Shown here piece by piece: positions 36,637 through 45,236 of a DNA stretch of 55,159 nt. This DNA comes from an uncultured Bacteroides sp. (GTDB taxonomy: Bacteria; Bacteroidota; Bacteroidia; Bacteroidales; Bacteroidaceae). The DNA lies in contig CALUGY010000020.1 of the NCBI GenBank assembly GCA_944320295.1, forward strand, positions 1-55,159. The letters are read 5' to 3'. The notes beneath the pieces were generated by a model that saw nothing but the letters and a program-made list of their open reading frames with translations, did no database searches and had not been told where the DNA came from. Numbering within the stretch: position 1 is the first letter of the stretch; every line of letters starts with the position of its first letter. Both the position numbers and the translations under genes were made by a program.

Positions 36637-37536
36637 ATGAAAGCATTGAATCTTTTTGGCGCGGTACTGTTGTTGTCCGCATGCACGGGCGGGGTGCCCG
36701 ACTACGATGCCACAGGCACGTTCGAGGCCACGGAAGTGGTGGTTTCAGCCGAAGTGCAGGGACGTTTGCTCTCCTTCGATGTGGACGAGGGCATGCACCT
36801 GCAAGGCGGCCAGCAGGTGGGAGTGATAGACACCATGCAGCTCTACCTGAAGAAGTTGCAGTTGGAGGCAAGCATGAAGTCGGTGGACGGCCAGCAGCCG
36901 GACATCGTGAAGCAAGTGGCCGCAACGAAGGAACAAATCGTGCAGGCCGAACGCGAGTGCGACCGCATAGCCAACCTGTTGCGTGTGGACGCCGCCAACC
37001 AAAAGCAGCTGGACGATGCGGAGACGATGCTTGAGGTGCTCCGCAAACAGCTCGACGCACAAAACTCCTCCTTGCAGAACAGCAGCCGCAGCCTGGCATG
37101 GCAAAGCTCATCGGTGGGCATACAGGTGGCGCAAGTGGACGACCAGCTCAAGAAGAGCCGCGTGTGCTCCCCCATCACCGGTACGGTGCTGGCCAAGTAT
37201 GCCGAGGAAGGGGAACTGGCCGCGCCCGGTACACCCCTCTTCAAGGTGGCGGACATGGAGCAGATTTACCTGCGGGCCTATGTCACGAGCCGCCAGCTGT
37301 CCCGCATCAAGTTGGGCCAGCAGCTTGCCGTGTATGCCGACTATGGCGAGGATGTGCGCCATGAATACCAAGGCGTGGTGACGTGGATATCGGACACGGC
37401 CGAGTTTACCCCCAAGATGATACTTACAGAGGACGAGCGGGCCAACCAGGTATATGCCGTCAAGATAGCCGTACGCAACGACGGCATGCTGAAGATAGGC
37501 ATGTACGGCGGCCTCTATCTGCCGGAAGGAGAATGA
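36637..37536 (+). CDS. HlyD-family periplasmic adaptor lipoprotein (YbhG-like)
   Basis: A 299-residue membrane-fusion protein with the lipobox LLLSAC (Cys16). A biotinyl-lipoyl-like half motif (VSAEVQGRLLSFDVDEGMHL) precedes a long coiled-coil hairpin (about residues 75-160), followed by the second lipoyl half (SRVCSPITGTVLAKYAEEGELAAPGTPLFKVAD) split around it, and a beta-barrel domain. It joins the inner-membrane ABC transporter to the TolC-like protein. It is probably anchored by its lipid to the inner or outer membrane. Confidence 0.9.
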   Translation: MKALNLFGAVLLLSACTGGVPDYDATGTFEATEVVVSAEVQGRLLSFDVDEGMHLQGGQQVGVIDTMQLYLKKLQLEASMKSVDGQQPDIVKQVAATKEQIVQAERECDRIANLLRVDAANQKQLDDAETMLEVLRKQLDAQNSSLQNSSRSLAWQSSSVGIQVAQVDDQLKKSRVCSPITGTVLAKYAEEGELAAPGTPLFKVADMEQIYLRAYVTSRQLSRIKLGQQLAVYADYGEDVRHEYQGVVTWISDTAEFTPKMILTEDERANQVYAVKIAVRNDGMLKIGMYGGLYLPEGE

Positions 37537-37590
37537 ACGGATGCCGCTGTTCCGTTGACCATATGATAAATGTGATTTTGGAGGCTGTAT

Positions 37591-39051
37591 ATGAATCCCG
37601 CGGTGACTGTATGTAACGTAAGCAAACGCTATGGCGAGGTCGAGGCGTTGAGGGACGTGTCGTTTTCCGTCGCCCCCGGCGAGTTGTTCGGACTTATCGG
37701 GCCGGACGGTGCCGGCAAGACCACGCTTTTCCGCATACTGGCCACGTTGCTTTGTCCCGATGGTGGCAGGGTAAATGTTGGTGGTATGGATACGGTTCGC
37801 GACTACCGTGCGCTGCGCTGCCGCTTGGGTTACATGCCCGGCCGCTTTTCGCTCTACAAGGACTTGACGGTGGAGGAGAACTTGCAGCTGTTTGCCACGG
37901 TGTTCAACGTCGACATAGAGGAAAATTATCCGCTCATCAAGGAAATCTACGAGCCGATAGCCCTCTTCCGCAAACGTCGTGCGGGAGCCTTGTCCGGCGG
38001 TATGAAGCAAAAGCTGGCCCTGTCGTGTGCGTTGATCCATCGGCCCGAAGTCCTGCTGCTCGACGAACCTACCACAGGTGTGGACCCGGTATCCCGCCGG
38101 GAATTCTGGCAGATACTTCACCATCTCAAGGAACTCGGTATCACCATCATCGTGTCCACCCCCATTGTTGACGAGGCGAGGCAATGCGACCGGATTGCAT
38201 TCATCAGCGAGGGGCGGGTGATGGATGTGGATGTGCCCGAGGTCGTGTTGGAACGTTATGCCGATGTCTTTTGCCCGCAGCCTTTGACCCATGAGCACGA
38301 AGACAAACATGCGGATGAAGTGATCAGCGTGGAGGGCCTGACCAAATGTTTCGGCTCTTTCACGGCTGTCGACCATATATCGTTCGGCGTGCGCAAGGGG
38401 GAAATATTCGGCTTCCTGGGGGCTAACGGTGCCGGTAAGACTACGGCCATGCGTATGCTCACGGGGCTTAGCCGTCCAACCGCAGGCCATGCCGTGGTGG
38501 CAGGATACGATGTGGCGACACAAGCGGAAAAGGTAAAGAACCACATTGGTTACATGAGCCAGAAATTCTCGCTGTACGAGGACTTGAAGGTGTGGGAGAA
38601 TATCCGCCTCTTTGCCGGCATATACGGAGTGGACGAGAAGGACATCGCCCCCCGAACCGACGAGTTGTTGCGGCGCATCGGCCTTGAAGGCGAGCGTGAC
38701 ACGCTGGTCAAGGAACTGCCGCTCGGATGGAAACAGAGGCTGGCCTTCTCCGTAGCCATCTTCCACCGGCCGGATATCGTGTTCTTGGACGAACCGACCG
38801 GGGGAGTGGATCCCGCCGCACGCCGCCAGTTCTGGGAGTTGATATACCAGGCAGCCGATAGCGGCATCACCGTCTTTGTAACCACACACTTCATGGACGA
38901 GGCGGAGTATTGCGACCGCATCTCCATAATGGTGGACGGCGCCATCCGCGCATTGGGAACCCCGGCCGAGTTGAAGGCGCGTTTCGGTGCGGGGAGCATA
39001 GACGAAGTGTTCCGCAGCCTGGCCAAGCAGGCGAAGCGTGGAGATGAATAA
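37591..39051 (+). CDS. ABC transporter ATP-binding protein with two fused nucleotide-binding domains (YbhF-like)
   Basis: A 486-residue tandem ATPase. NBD1: Walker A GPDGAGKTT (37-45), signature LSGGMKQ, Walker B LLLDEPTTGVD. NBD2: Walker A GANGAGKTT (277-285), Walker B IVFLDEPTGGVD, but its signature reads LPLGWKQ instead of LSGGxxQ. The same asymmetry is known from YbhF-like fused ATPases. Two permease genes follow, consistent with a heterodimeric exporter. GGAGG at 37580-37584 supports the start. The first D-loop aspartates are intact in both halves. Confidence 0.93.
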   Translation: MNPAVTVCNVSKRYGEVEALRDVSFSVAPGELFGLIGPDGAGKTTLFRILATLLCPDGGRVNVGGMDTVRDYRALRCRLGYMPGRFSLYKDLTVEENLQLFATVFNVDIEENYPLIKEIYEPIALFRKRRAGALSGGMKQKLALSCALIHRPEVLLLDEPTTGVDPVSRREFWQILHHLKELGITIIVSTPIVDEARQCDRIAFISEGRVMDVDVPEVVLERYADVFCPQPLTHEHEDKHADEVISVEGLTKCFGSFTAVDHISFGVRKGEIFGFLGANGAGKTTAMRMLTGLSRPTAGHAVVAGYDVATQAEKVKNHIGYMSQKFSLYEDLKVWENIRLFAGIYGVDEKDIAPRTDELLRRIGLEGERDTLVKELPLGWKQRLAFSVAIFHRPDIVFLDEPTGGVDPAARRQFWELIYQAADSGITVFVTTHFMDEAEYCDRISIMVDGAIRALGTPAELKARFGAGSIDEVFRSLAKQAKRGDE

Positions 39052-39084
39052 CAGCCAACATAAAGGAGAAAGACAGGAAAGGAT

Positions 39085-40173
39085 ATGAAGCAGTTTCTGA
39101 CATTCGTACGCAAGGAGTTCTTCCATATATTCCGTGACAGGCGCACCATGCTCTTGTTGCTGGGCATGCCTGTGGCGCAGATTCTGCTATTCGGTTTCGC
39201 CATCACGACGGAGGTAAGGGATGTGCGTACGGCGGTACTTGCACCCGACAACGGACCGGCGGTGCGCCGCATCGTCGACAAACTGGATGCTTCCGAGTAT
39301 TTCAACGTGGTGGTGCGCCTGTCATCGCCCGCCGAGGTGGAGGAGGCTTTCCGCAAGGGGCGCATAGACATGGTGCTGGCCGTGGAAGCGGACTTCTCCA
39401 ACAACCTTTATGCGGGCGGGGCGCACGTGCAGCTCATCTCCGACGCCACCGAACCGAATACCGCCACCATGCAAGCCGCCTATGCCACGGGAGTCATAGC
39501 CGAGGCGGAGCAGGCGTTGCGCTCGTCCGGCCTGTCTCCTAACGTAAAGTTGCTGTACAACCCGCGTATGGAGAGCGCGTACAACTTCGTTCCGGGAGTC
39601 ATGGGGCTTGTGTTGATGCTGGTATGCGCCATGATGACGTCTATCTCCATAGTCCGCGAGAAAGAAACCGGTACCATGGAAGTGCTGCTCGTGTCACCCA
39701 TGAAGCCCTTCTACATCATATTGGCCAAGGCCGTGCCTTACTTCGTGCTGTCGTGTGTCAACCTTGCCACCATCCTGCTTCTGTCGGTCTATGTGCTCGG
39801 CGTGCCTGTGGCGGGAAATTTGTTTTGGCTCTGTGCCGTCTCCATGTTGTTCATCTTCGTGGCATTGACGCTGGGGCTGCTGATTTCCACGCTGACCCGT
39901 ACGCAGGTGGCCGCCATGCTGGTGTCGGGATTGGTGCTTATGATGCCCACCATGCTTTTGTCCGGCATGATATTCCCCATAGAGAGCATGCCGCCCTTGT
40001 TGCAAGGCATATCGCTGGCCATCCCTGCCCGCTGGTACATTTCTGCGGTACGGAAACTGATGATTATGGGTACCGATGTGGGCTACACGTTCACGGAGAT
40101 TGCCGTATTGCTGGGCATGGCCGCCTTGTTGCTGGCGGTGAGCCTGAAGAAATTCAAAGACAGGCTGGAGTAA
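39085..40173 (+). CDS. ABC-2 type permease (YbhS-like)
   Basis: A 362-residue ABC2 permease: one N-terminal helix (LLLLGMPVAQILLFGFAI), a large periplasmic domain (about residues 45-165) and five helices in the C-terminal half. The segment IVREKETGTMEVLLVSPMKP is the conserved cytoplasmic coupling motif of drug/polymer ABC-2 exporters. It follows the ATPase by 33 bases and precedes the second permease by 21 bases. Confidence 0.92.
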   Translation: MKQFLTFVRKEFFHIFRDRRTMLLLLGMPVAQILLFGFAITTEVRDVRTAVLAPDNGPAVRRIVDKLDASEYFNVVVRLSSPAEVEEAFRKGRIDMVLAVEADFSNNLYAGGAHVQLISDATEPNTATMQAAYATGVIAEAEQALRSSGLSPNVKLLYNPRMESAYNFVPGVMGLVLMLVCAMMTSISIVREKETGTMEVLLVSPMKPFYIILAKAVPYFVLSCVNLATILLLSVYVLGVPVAGNLFWLCAVSMLFIFVALTLGLLISTLTRTQVAAMLVSGLVLMMPTMLLSGMIFPIESMPPLLQGISLAIPARWYISAVRKLMIMGTDVGYTFTEIAVLLGMAALLLAVSLKKFKDRLE

Positions 40174-40194
40174 CCGTTATAATCTATCTGCCCC

Positions 40195-41319
40195 ATGTTG
40201 AAATACCTCATAGAAAAAGAGTTCAAGCAGATGCGCAGGAACACCTTCCTGCCCAAGCTCATCATCCTGTTCCCCTGCATGATTATGCTGCTTATGCCTT
40301 GGGCCGCCAGCCTGGAGATAAAGAACATACGCCTGTGCGTGGTGGACGCCGACCACAGCGCGTTGTCCCGGCGGCTGGTGCAGAAGGTCTCGGCCTCCAC
40401 CTACTTCCTGATGCAACCCTTGCAAGGCACGTACGGTGAAGCCCTGCATGAAGTGGAGGAGGGCAGAGCGGACATCATACTGGAGCTTCCGCGTGGCTTC
40501 GAGAAGAGCCTGCTGCGTGGGGAGTCTCCCCGTATCCTTGTGGCTGCCAATGCGGTGAACGGAACCAAAGGCACGTTGGGCAGCAGTTATTTGACGTCTA
40601 TCCTTGCCGACTACTTCCGTGAACTTTCCGCCGACGGCACCCTGCGCTCCGGGATCCCTGCGGCAGCGGTAGCGGTTCCCCGCATAACAGTTGACACGCT
40701 GAACCTGTTCAACCCCACGCTCAACTACAAGCACTTCATGATTCCGGCCCTTATGGTCATGCTCCTCACGCTGATATGCGGCTTCTTGCCCGCCCTCAAC
40801 GTGGTGGGCGAGAAGGAGACGGGCACCATAGAACAGATAAACGTGACCCCGGTGGGCAACTTTACCTTTATCTTCGCGAAGCTTGTCCCTTACTGGCTTA
40901 TCGGCCTGCTGATTCTGACGATATGCTTCGCCTTGGCGGCCTCCATGTATGCCTTTGTGCCGTCCGGCCGCTTTGGGGTGATTTATCTTTTCTCGTTCGT
41001 CTTCATCCTGGCCGTGTCGGGTTTCGGGCTGGTCATCTCCAACTACTCGAATACCTTGCAACAGGCCATGTTCGTCATGTTCTTCTTCATCTTGGTTTTT
41101 GTGCTGATGAGCGGCCTGTTCACCCCGGTGCACAGCATGCCGGTCTGGGCGCGTTACATCACCCTGTTCAACCCGTTGCGTTATTTTGTGGAGGCCATGC
41201 GAGGGGTGTACCTGCGCGGTTGCGGCATAGCCGACATGCTGCCGCAGTTGGCCGCCTTGATGGGCTTTGCTGTCGTGGCTTCCGTGTGGGCGGTACGCAG
41301 CTACCGCAAGAGGCAATAA
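40195..41319 (+). CDS. ABC-2 type permease (YbhR-like)
   Basis: A 374-residue ABC2 permease with the same layout as the previous one; its coupling motif is VVGEKETGTIEQINVTPVGN. TM segments include LITLICGFLPALN-type and YLFSFVFILAVSGFGLVIS. The substrate of the exporter is unknown: YbhFSR-type systems have been linked to drugs and cations, related DrrB/DevBCA-like ones to lipids. This gene ends the operon; no clear terminator is seen. Confidence 0.92.
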   Translation: MLKYLIEKEFKQMRRNTFLPKLIILFPCMIMLLMPWAASLEIKNIRLCVVDADHSALSRRLVQKVSASTYFLMQPLQGTYGEALHEVEEGRADIILELPRGFEKSLLRGESPRILVAANAVNGTKGTLGSSYLTSILADYFRELSADGTLRSGIPAAAVAVPRITVDTLNLFNPTLNYKHFMIPALMVMLLTLICGFLPALNVVGEKETGTIEQINVTPVGNFTFIFAKLVPYWLIGLLILTICFALAASMYAFVPSGRFGVIYLFSFVFILAVSGFGLVISNYSNTLQQAMFVMFFFILVFVLMSGLFTPVHSMPVWARYITLFNPLRYFVEAMRGVYLRGCGIADMLPQLAALMGFAVVASVWAVRSYRKRQ

Positions 41320-41407
41320 GTAGGAATATCTTACAAAACGACTCCGTTCCCCTTGCTTTGGAGCCTTATGTGTGCCGTGTTTCCGGGCCGACTTTATTCC
41401 GTCCGTA

Positions 41408-41495
41408 CTCCGTACACGTTGCGCCCTTGCTCCGAACGCGTTGCGGCCGTGCTTCGAACATGTTGCGTCCGCGCCCGCAACGCGTTGCGCTTCCG
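41408..41495. repeat. 22-bp palindromic array G (four units, opposite orientation)
   Basis: Half-sites start at 41412 (GTAC), 41434 and 41456 (GAAC) and 41478 (CAAC). The asymmetric half-sites read CTCCGAAC...GTTGCG, the reverse complement of the order in arrays A-E. The 436-base gap between the permease and the YhcH gene holds this array, a -7 element at 41719, and nothing else I can support. Confidence 0.9.
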
Positions 41496-41718
41496 GCGAG
41501 CATTTATGCCCTCTACAAGGCTTGTGGAAGGGGTGGAAAACGCCGGTTCGGTGGGATGCCTTTTTCGCGCCCGTTTTCATGGCGTTTTTATGCGTGCCAT
41601 CCTTCGTTGGTAAAAACAGAGGACATCATGCGGGTGTGTGACCTCCCGCTTTCTGGTTTTTTATGAAGAAAATGCCAAAAAGGGAGGCCTGCTGCTACGG
41701 CATGTCGGATTTTATCAT

Positions 41719-41726
41719 TACATTTG
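41719..41726 (+). promoter_or_regulatory. -7 promoter element for the YhcH-family gene
   Basis: TACATTTG matches TAnnTTTG perfectly, 29 bases before the ATG at 41756. No clear -33 box. Confidence 0.5.
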
Positions 41727-41755
41727 GGCGTAATATTGTTTTTGTGTAAGAGACG

Positions 41756-42202
41756 ATGATTATCGACCGACTTGAAAATATCGGGAAGTATGCCGCCCTG
41801 CACCCGCTGTTTCCCGAAGCCGTGGCTTTCCTCCGCTCGCACGATTTGGCCACGTTGCAACCGGGGCAGATTGTGTTGCAACCTGGCCGCTTGTGGGTCA
41901 ACGTGGAGCAAATCGCCCCGAAGGCGAAAGCCGAGGCCCGTGTGGAGGCACATCGCGACTTTATGGACATACAGCTGCCCTTGTCGCACGTGGAAACCAT
42001 GGGCTATACCCCTGAAGCGGAATGCCGCCCTGCGGACGCCGAGTACTCGGCAGACCAGGACATCGTGTTTTTCGATGGGCCGGCCCGGCAATATTTCACC
42101 CTGGAACCGGGCATGTTCGCCGTCTTCCTTCCCGGCGAAGGCCATGCGCCGGCCATTTCGGACACCGGCGGGACGAAACTGGTGTTCAAGGTAAAGATAT
42201 GA
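41756..42202 (+). CDS. YhcH/YjgK/YiaL family protein (DUF386)
   Basis: A 148-residue cupin-like protein. The segments LPLSHVETMGY, DIVFFDGPARQYFTLEPGMFAVFLPGEGHAPA and the final KLVFKVKI are typical of the family; the histidine and glutamate in EAHRDFMDIQL and GEGHAP would bind a metal. Some members act on sialic acid derivatives or anomers (NanQ), but no sialic acid genes are nearby. It ends 34 bases before glgB. Confidence 0.9.
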   Translation: MIIDRLENIGKYAALHPLFPEAVAFLRSHDLATLQPGQIVLQPGRLWVNVEQIAPKAKAEARVEAHRDFMDIQLPLSHVETMGYTPEAECRPADAEYSADQDIVFFDGPARQYFTLEPGMFAVFLPGEGHAPAISDTGGTKLVFKVKI

Positions 42203-42236
42203 AACGTGTGTACTGAATCTTAAAAATACATTTGGC

Positions 42237-44243
42237 ATGGAAACATTGAACTTGATTAAGAATGACCCGTGGCTCGAACCGTATGCTACCGCCATAGGCG
42301 GGCGTCGCCAACACGCTTTGGACAAAGAAGCCGAACTGACCGCCGGGGGCAAGACCACGCTGTCCGACTTTGCCAGCGGATACATGTACTTTGGCCTGCA
42401 CCGCGTCCCCGCAGGATGGGTGCTGCGAGAGTGGGCGCCGAATGCCACGCAAATCTTTATCATCGGCACGTTCAACGACTGGAAAGAAGAAACGAAATAC
42501 AGCCTGAAGCGCAAAGCCAACGGCGTTTGGGAGATAAACCTTCCTGAAGAACTGTTGCACCATGGCGACCTGTATAAGCTCAAGGTGTACTGGGACGGCG
42601 GATGCGGCGAACGCATCCCCGCATGGGCCACAAGGGTGGTGCAGGACGAGGCGACAAAGATATTCAGCGCCCAGGTGTGGTCGCCGGAGAAACCTTATAA
42701 AATGAAGAAACGTGCGTTCAAGCCGGACGTAAACCCGTTGCTCATCTACGAGTGTCATATCGGGATGGCGCAGCAAGAAGAGAAGGTGGGCACCTACCGC
42801 GAGTTCCAAGAAAATGTGCTGCCCCGCGTGGTGGCCGACGGCTACAACTGCATCCAGATAATGGCCATACAGGAGCATCCCTACTACGGTAGTTTCGGCT
42901 ACCACGTGTCCAGCTTCTTCGCCCCTTCGTCCCGCTTCGGCACACCCGACGAGTTGAAGGAACTGATAGACACTGCGCACCAGATGGGGCTGGCCGTCAT
43001 TATGGACATCGTGCACTCGCACGCCGTGAAGAACGAGGTGGAGGGCCTCGGCAACTTTGCGGGCGACCCCAACCAATACTTCTATCCCGGCGACCGTCAC
43101 GAGCATCCGGCTTGGGATTCGCTCTGCTTCGACTACGGGAAGAACGAGGTGTTGCACTTCCTGTTGTCCAACTGCAAGTACTGGCTGGAAGAGTACAAGT
43201 TCGACGGTTTCCGCTTCGACGGTGTGACCTCCATGCTCTACTATAGCCATGGCCTCGGCGAGGCATTCTGTAATTACGACGACTACTTCAACGGCCATCA
43301 GGACGACAACGCCATCTGTTACCTCATGCTGGCCAACAAGCTGATTCATGAGGTCAACCCGCGTGCCGTCACCATTGCCGAGGAAGTGTCCGGCATGCCC
43401 GGCCTGGCCGCCAAGTTGGAAGACGGTGGCTACGGATTCGACTATCGCATGGCCATGAACATACCCGACTATTGGATAAAGACCATCAAGGAAAAAGTGG
43501 ACGAGGATTGGAAGCCCTCCAGCATGTTCTGGGAAGTGACCAACCGGCGCAAGGACGAGAAAACCATCTCCTACTGCGAGAGCCACGACCAGGCCCTGGT
43601 GGGTGACAAGACTATCATCTTCCGTCTGATAGATGCAGACATGTACTGGCACATGCAGAAGGGCGACGAAAGCTACAAGGTACACCGAGGTATAGCCCTG
43701 CATAAGATGATACGGATGCTTACGGCCACCACCATCAATGGCGGTTACCTCAACTTCATGGGCAATGAGTTCGGGCATCCCGAGTGGATAGACTTCCCGC
43801 GCGAAGGCAACGGCTGGTCGTACAAGTACGCACGCCGTCAGTGGGACTTGGTGGACAACAAGGATTTGGCTTACCACTATATGGGGGATTTCGACAAAGC
43901 CCTCCTCACGGTGATAAAGAGCCTCCGTAAGTTCCAAGCTACTCCTATACAAGAAATCTGGCATAACGACGAGGACCAGATTCTGGCCTATATGCGTAAG
44001 GACTTGGTGTTTGTTTTCAATTTCAATCCGCAACGTTCCTTTACCGACTACGGTTTCCTCGTTCCCGAAGGCTCGTACCAGGTAGTCCTCAACACCGACA
44101 ATCCCGTTTATGGCGGCAATGGCTTTACGGATGACACCGTGACCCACTTCACCCTTTCCGATCCTTTATACAAGAAAGCCCGGAAGGGTTGGATGAAGCT
44201 GTACGTGCCTGCCCGCACGGCGATGGTGTTGCGGAAGATGTAA
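42237..44243 (+). CDS. glgB: 1,4-alpha-glucan branching enzyme
   Basis: A 668-residue GH13 enzyme of the short, eukaryote-like subfamily (no N1 domain). A CBM48 module (WVLREWAPNATQIFIIGTFNDW) is near residues 60-82. The four GH13 regions are visible: DIVHSHAVKN, GFRFDGVTSM (nucleophile Asp), TIAEEVSGMP (acid Glu) and YCESHDQALVGD. The C-terminal beta domain ends VPARTAMVLRK. It makes alpha-1,6 branches in glycogen. No other glycogen gene is in the window. It is followed by a terminator and then by the edge of the integrated element. Confidence 0.97.
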   Translation: METLNLIKNDPWLEPYATAIGGRRQHALDKEAELTAGGKTTLSDFASGYMYFGLHRVPAGWVLREWAPNATQIFIIGTFNDWKEETKYSLKRKANGVWEINLPEELLHHGDLYKLKVYWDGGCGERIPAWATRVVQDEATKIFSAQVWSPEKPYKMKKRAFKPDVNPLLIYECHIGMAQQEEKVGTYREFQENVLPRVVADGYNCIQIMAIQEHPYYGSFGYHVSSFFAPSSRFGTPDELKELIDTAHQMGLAVIMDIVHSHAVKNEVEGLGNFAGDPNQYFYPGDRHEHPAWDSLCFDYGKNEVLHFLLSNCKYWLEEYKFDGFRFDGVTSMLYYSHGLGEAFCNYDDYFNGHQDDNAICYLMLANKLIHEVNPRAVTIAEEVSGMPGLAAKLEDGGYGFDYRMAMNIPDYWIKTIKEKVDEDWKPSSMFWEVTNRRKDEKTISYCESHDQALVGDKTIIFRLIDADMYWHMQKGDESYKVHRGIALHKMIRMLTATTINGGYLNFMGNEFGHPEWIDFPREGNGWSYKYARRQWDLVDNKDLAYHYMGDFDKALLTVIKSLRKFQATPIQEIWHNDEDQILAYMRKDLVFVFNFNPQRSFTDYGFLVPEGSYQVVLNTDNPVYGGNGFTDDTVTHFTLSDPLYKKARKGWMKLYVPARTAMVLRKM

Positions 44244-44322
44244 GTTTAAATCCTTCGTAAAAGGAGAGGGGAATACTTTCAATGTTATTGGGGCGCAGAT
44301 GTCCGGCATCTTGCATAAAGAC

Positions 44323-44356
44323 AAAGGGGAAACTTCAATACCGAAGTCTCCCCTTT
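44323..44356. terminator. terminator shared by glgB and the former tRNA-Arg gene
   Basis: AAAGGGGAAACTTC (44323-44336) pairs with GAAGTCTCCCCTTT (44342-44355) with one mismatch and a loop of five bases. A T run follows on either strand (TTTTC on plus, TTTGTCTTT on minus). On the minus strand it lies directly after the tRNA 3' end. Confidence 0.8.
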
Positions 44357-44362
44357 TCTATC

Positions 44363-44406
44363 GTGACCCCGCTGGGACTCAAACCCAGGACCTTCAGAAC
44401 CGGAAT
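44363..44406 (-). tRNA. displaced 3' half of a tRNA-Arg(CCG) gene; left attachment site of the element
   Basis: Read on the minus strand this holds an anticodon loop TTCCGGT (anticodon CCG), the 3' strand TCTGA of the anticodon stem, a variable loop AGGTC, a T arm CTGGG-TTTGAGT-CCCAG, the acceptor strand CGGGGTC and an A discriminator, with no encoded CCA. The 5' half (acceptor, D arm, 27-31 strand) is absent: the bases before the loop (GACTA) do not pair with TCTGA. The T loop has T where position 56 is normally C, which fits a non-functional remnant. This is the usual product of integration into a tRNA 3' end; the complete tRNA should lie at the far end of the element. Confidence 0.8.
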
Positions 44407-44592
44407 AGTCTTTAAAATCAATAGTATATCTGTGGTAATCAGTCGGTTAATAATCTCTTTGGATGGCTAATAGAACAACTATTGACCAACAATGGCTAGG
44501 TTTATACCAAGCCAATAAAAGCATTAATTAAGTGCCATCTTCCTTATCCATACTTCATAAATATACTTATTATTCGTTGATTAATATAATCT

Positions 44593-44988
44593 TTAGAAAG
44601 GAGATTCATCTTGGGAAGTCTCAAATAATATATCAAATTCATCTTCATTTCTATTCTCATTTCCATTCATATCCTTATTTATATTTTGCATGAATGTATT
44701 AGACTGAGAATTTGTTCTTTCCACCTTCCATGCTTTAAAAGAATTATACCATCTACCTTGATATTCTCTTGCATCAATATCAAAATATACGGTCAGTTCT
44801 TCGCCAATTTGAATGTTAAACAGCTCGATTCTGTCTTTACCTAATACATCAAAGCATAATTTCTTAGGGTATTGCTCTTGTGTTTCAATCGCATATTGCT
44901 GAATACTCCAAGGAGAACCTGTAATTTTTGATATGCCGTCCTTTTTATCAAGGACAGATATAATCTTTCCTCTTATCTCAAATGCCAT
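44593..44988 (-). CDS. DUF3127 domain-containing protein (OB-fold, SSB-like)
   Basis: A 131-residue protein. The N-terminal 95 residues (MAFEIRGKIISVLDKKDGIS to YNSFKAWKVER) fit DUF3127, an OB-fold of the kind seen in single-strand binding proteins; the C-terminal tail is Asn/Glu-rich and ends in an acidic, aromatic tip (DESPF), a layout like the SSB tail that recruits partners. Such proteins are frequent in Bacteroidota phages and elements. It is the last gene of the element on this side. The 185 bases between it and the tRNA fragment hold nothing that I recognise. Confidence 0.82.
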   Translation of the reverse strand: MAFEIRGKIISVLDKKDGISKITGSPWSIQQYAIETQEQYPKKLCFDVLGKDRIELFNIQIGEELTVYFDIDAREYQGRWYNSFKAWKVERTNSQSNTFMQNINKDMNGNENRNEDEFDILFETSQDESPF

Positions 44989-45236
44989 AATTCCTGAAAT
45001 TTTATTAGTTATAAAATTAATAATCTACTCATATTCAGAAGATAGTCACTATGACTTTCAGCAAGTATCTTTCTATCTGTCATTAGGATACTTCTCTGTT
45101 TTTGTCAGTTTCATATCTCCTTTATTTTTTGTAATCATATCATTGTACCACTTTCTTGTCACTCATATATATTTTCAAGTGTGATGTTCTTGCTTCCTGC
45201 TTCATAGAAGCGTCTTATTTAATTAGTTGACTATTA

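Noticed and set aside
37108-39126. 672-codon minus-strand frame opposite the adaptor and ABC ATPase genes
   Set aside because: The plus strand carries unmistakable HlyD and ABC motifs; the antisense product has no recognisable domain.
42227-42234. TACATTTG as a promoter of glgB
   Set aside because: It lies only two bases before the ATG, so transcription would start inside the start codon; glgB is more likely read with the YhcH-family gene.
42186-44147. 653-codon minus-strand frame opposite glgB
   Set aside because: GlgB motifs are complete on the plus strand; the antisense frame is a shadow.
44363-44406. A complete, functional tRNA gene
   Set aside because: Only the 3' half is present; the expected acceptor 5' strand, D arm and anticodon-stem 5' strand are missing.
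44933-45184. 83-codon plus-strand frame opposite the DUF3127 gene start
   Set aside because: Hydrophobic shadow of AT-rich sequence overlapping the real gene on the other strand.
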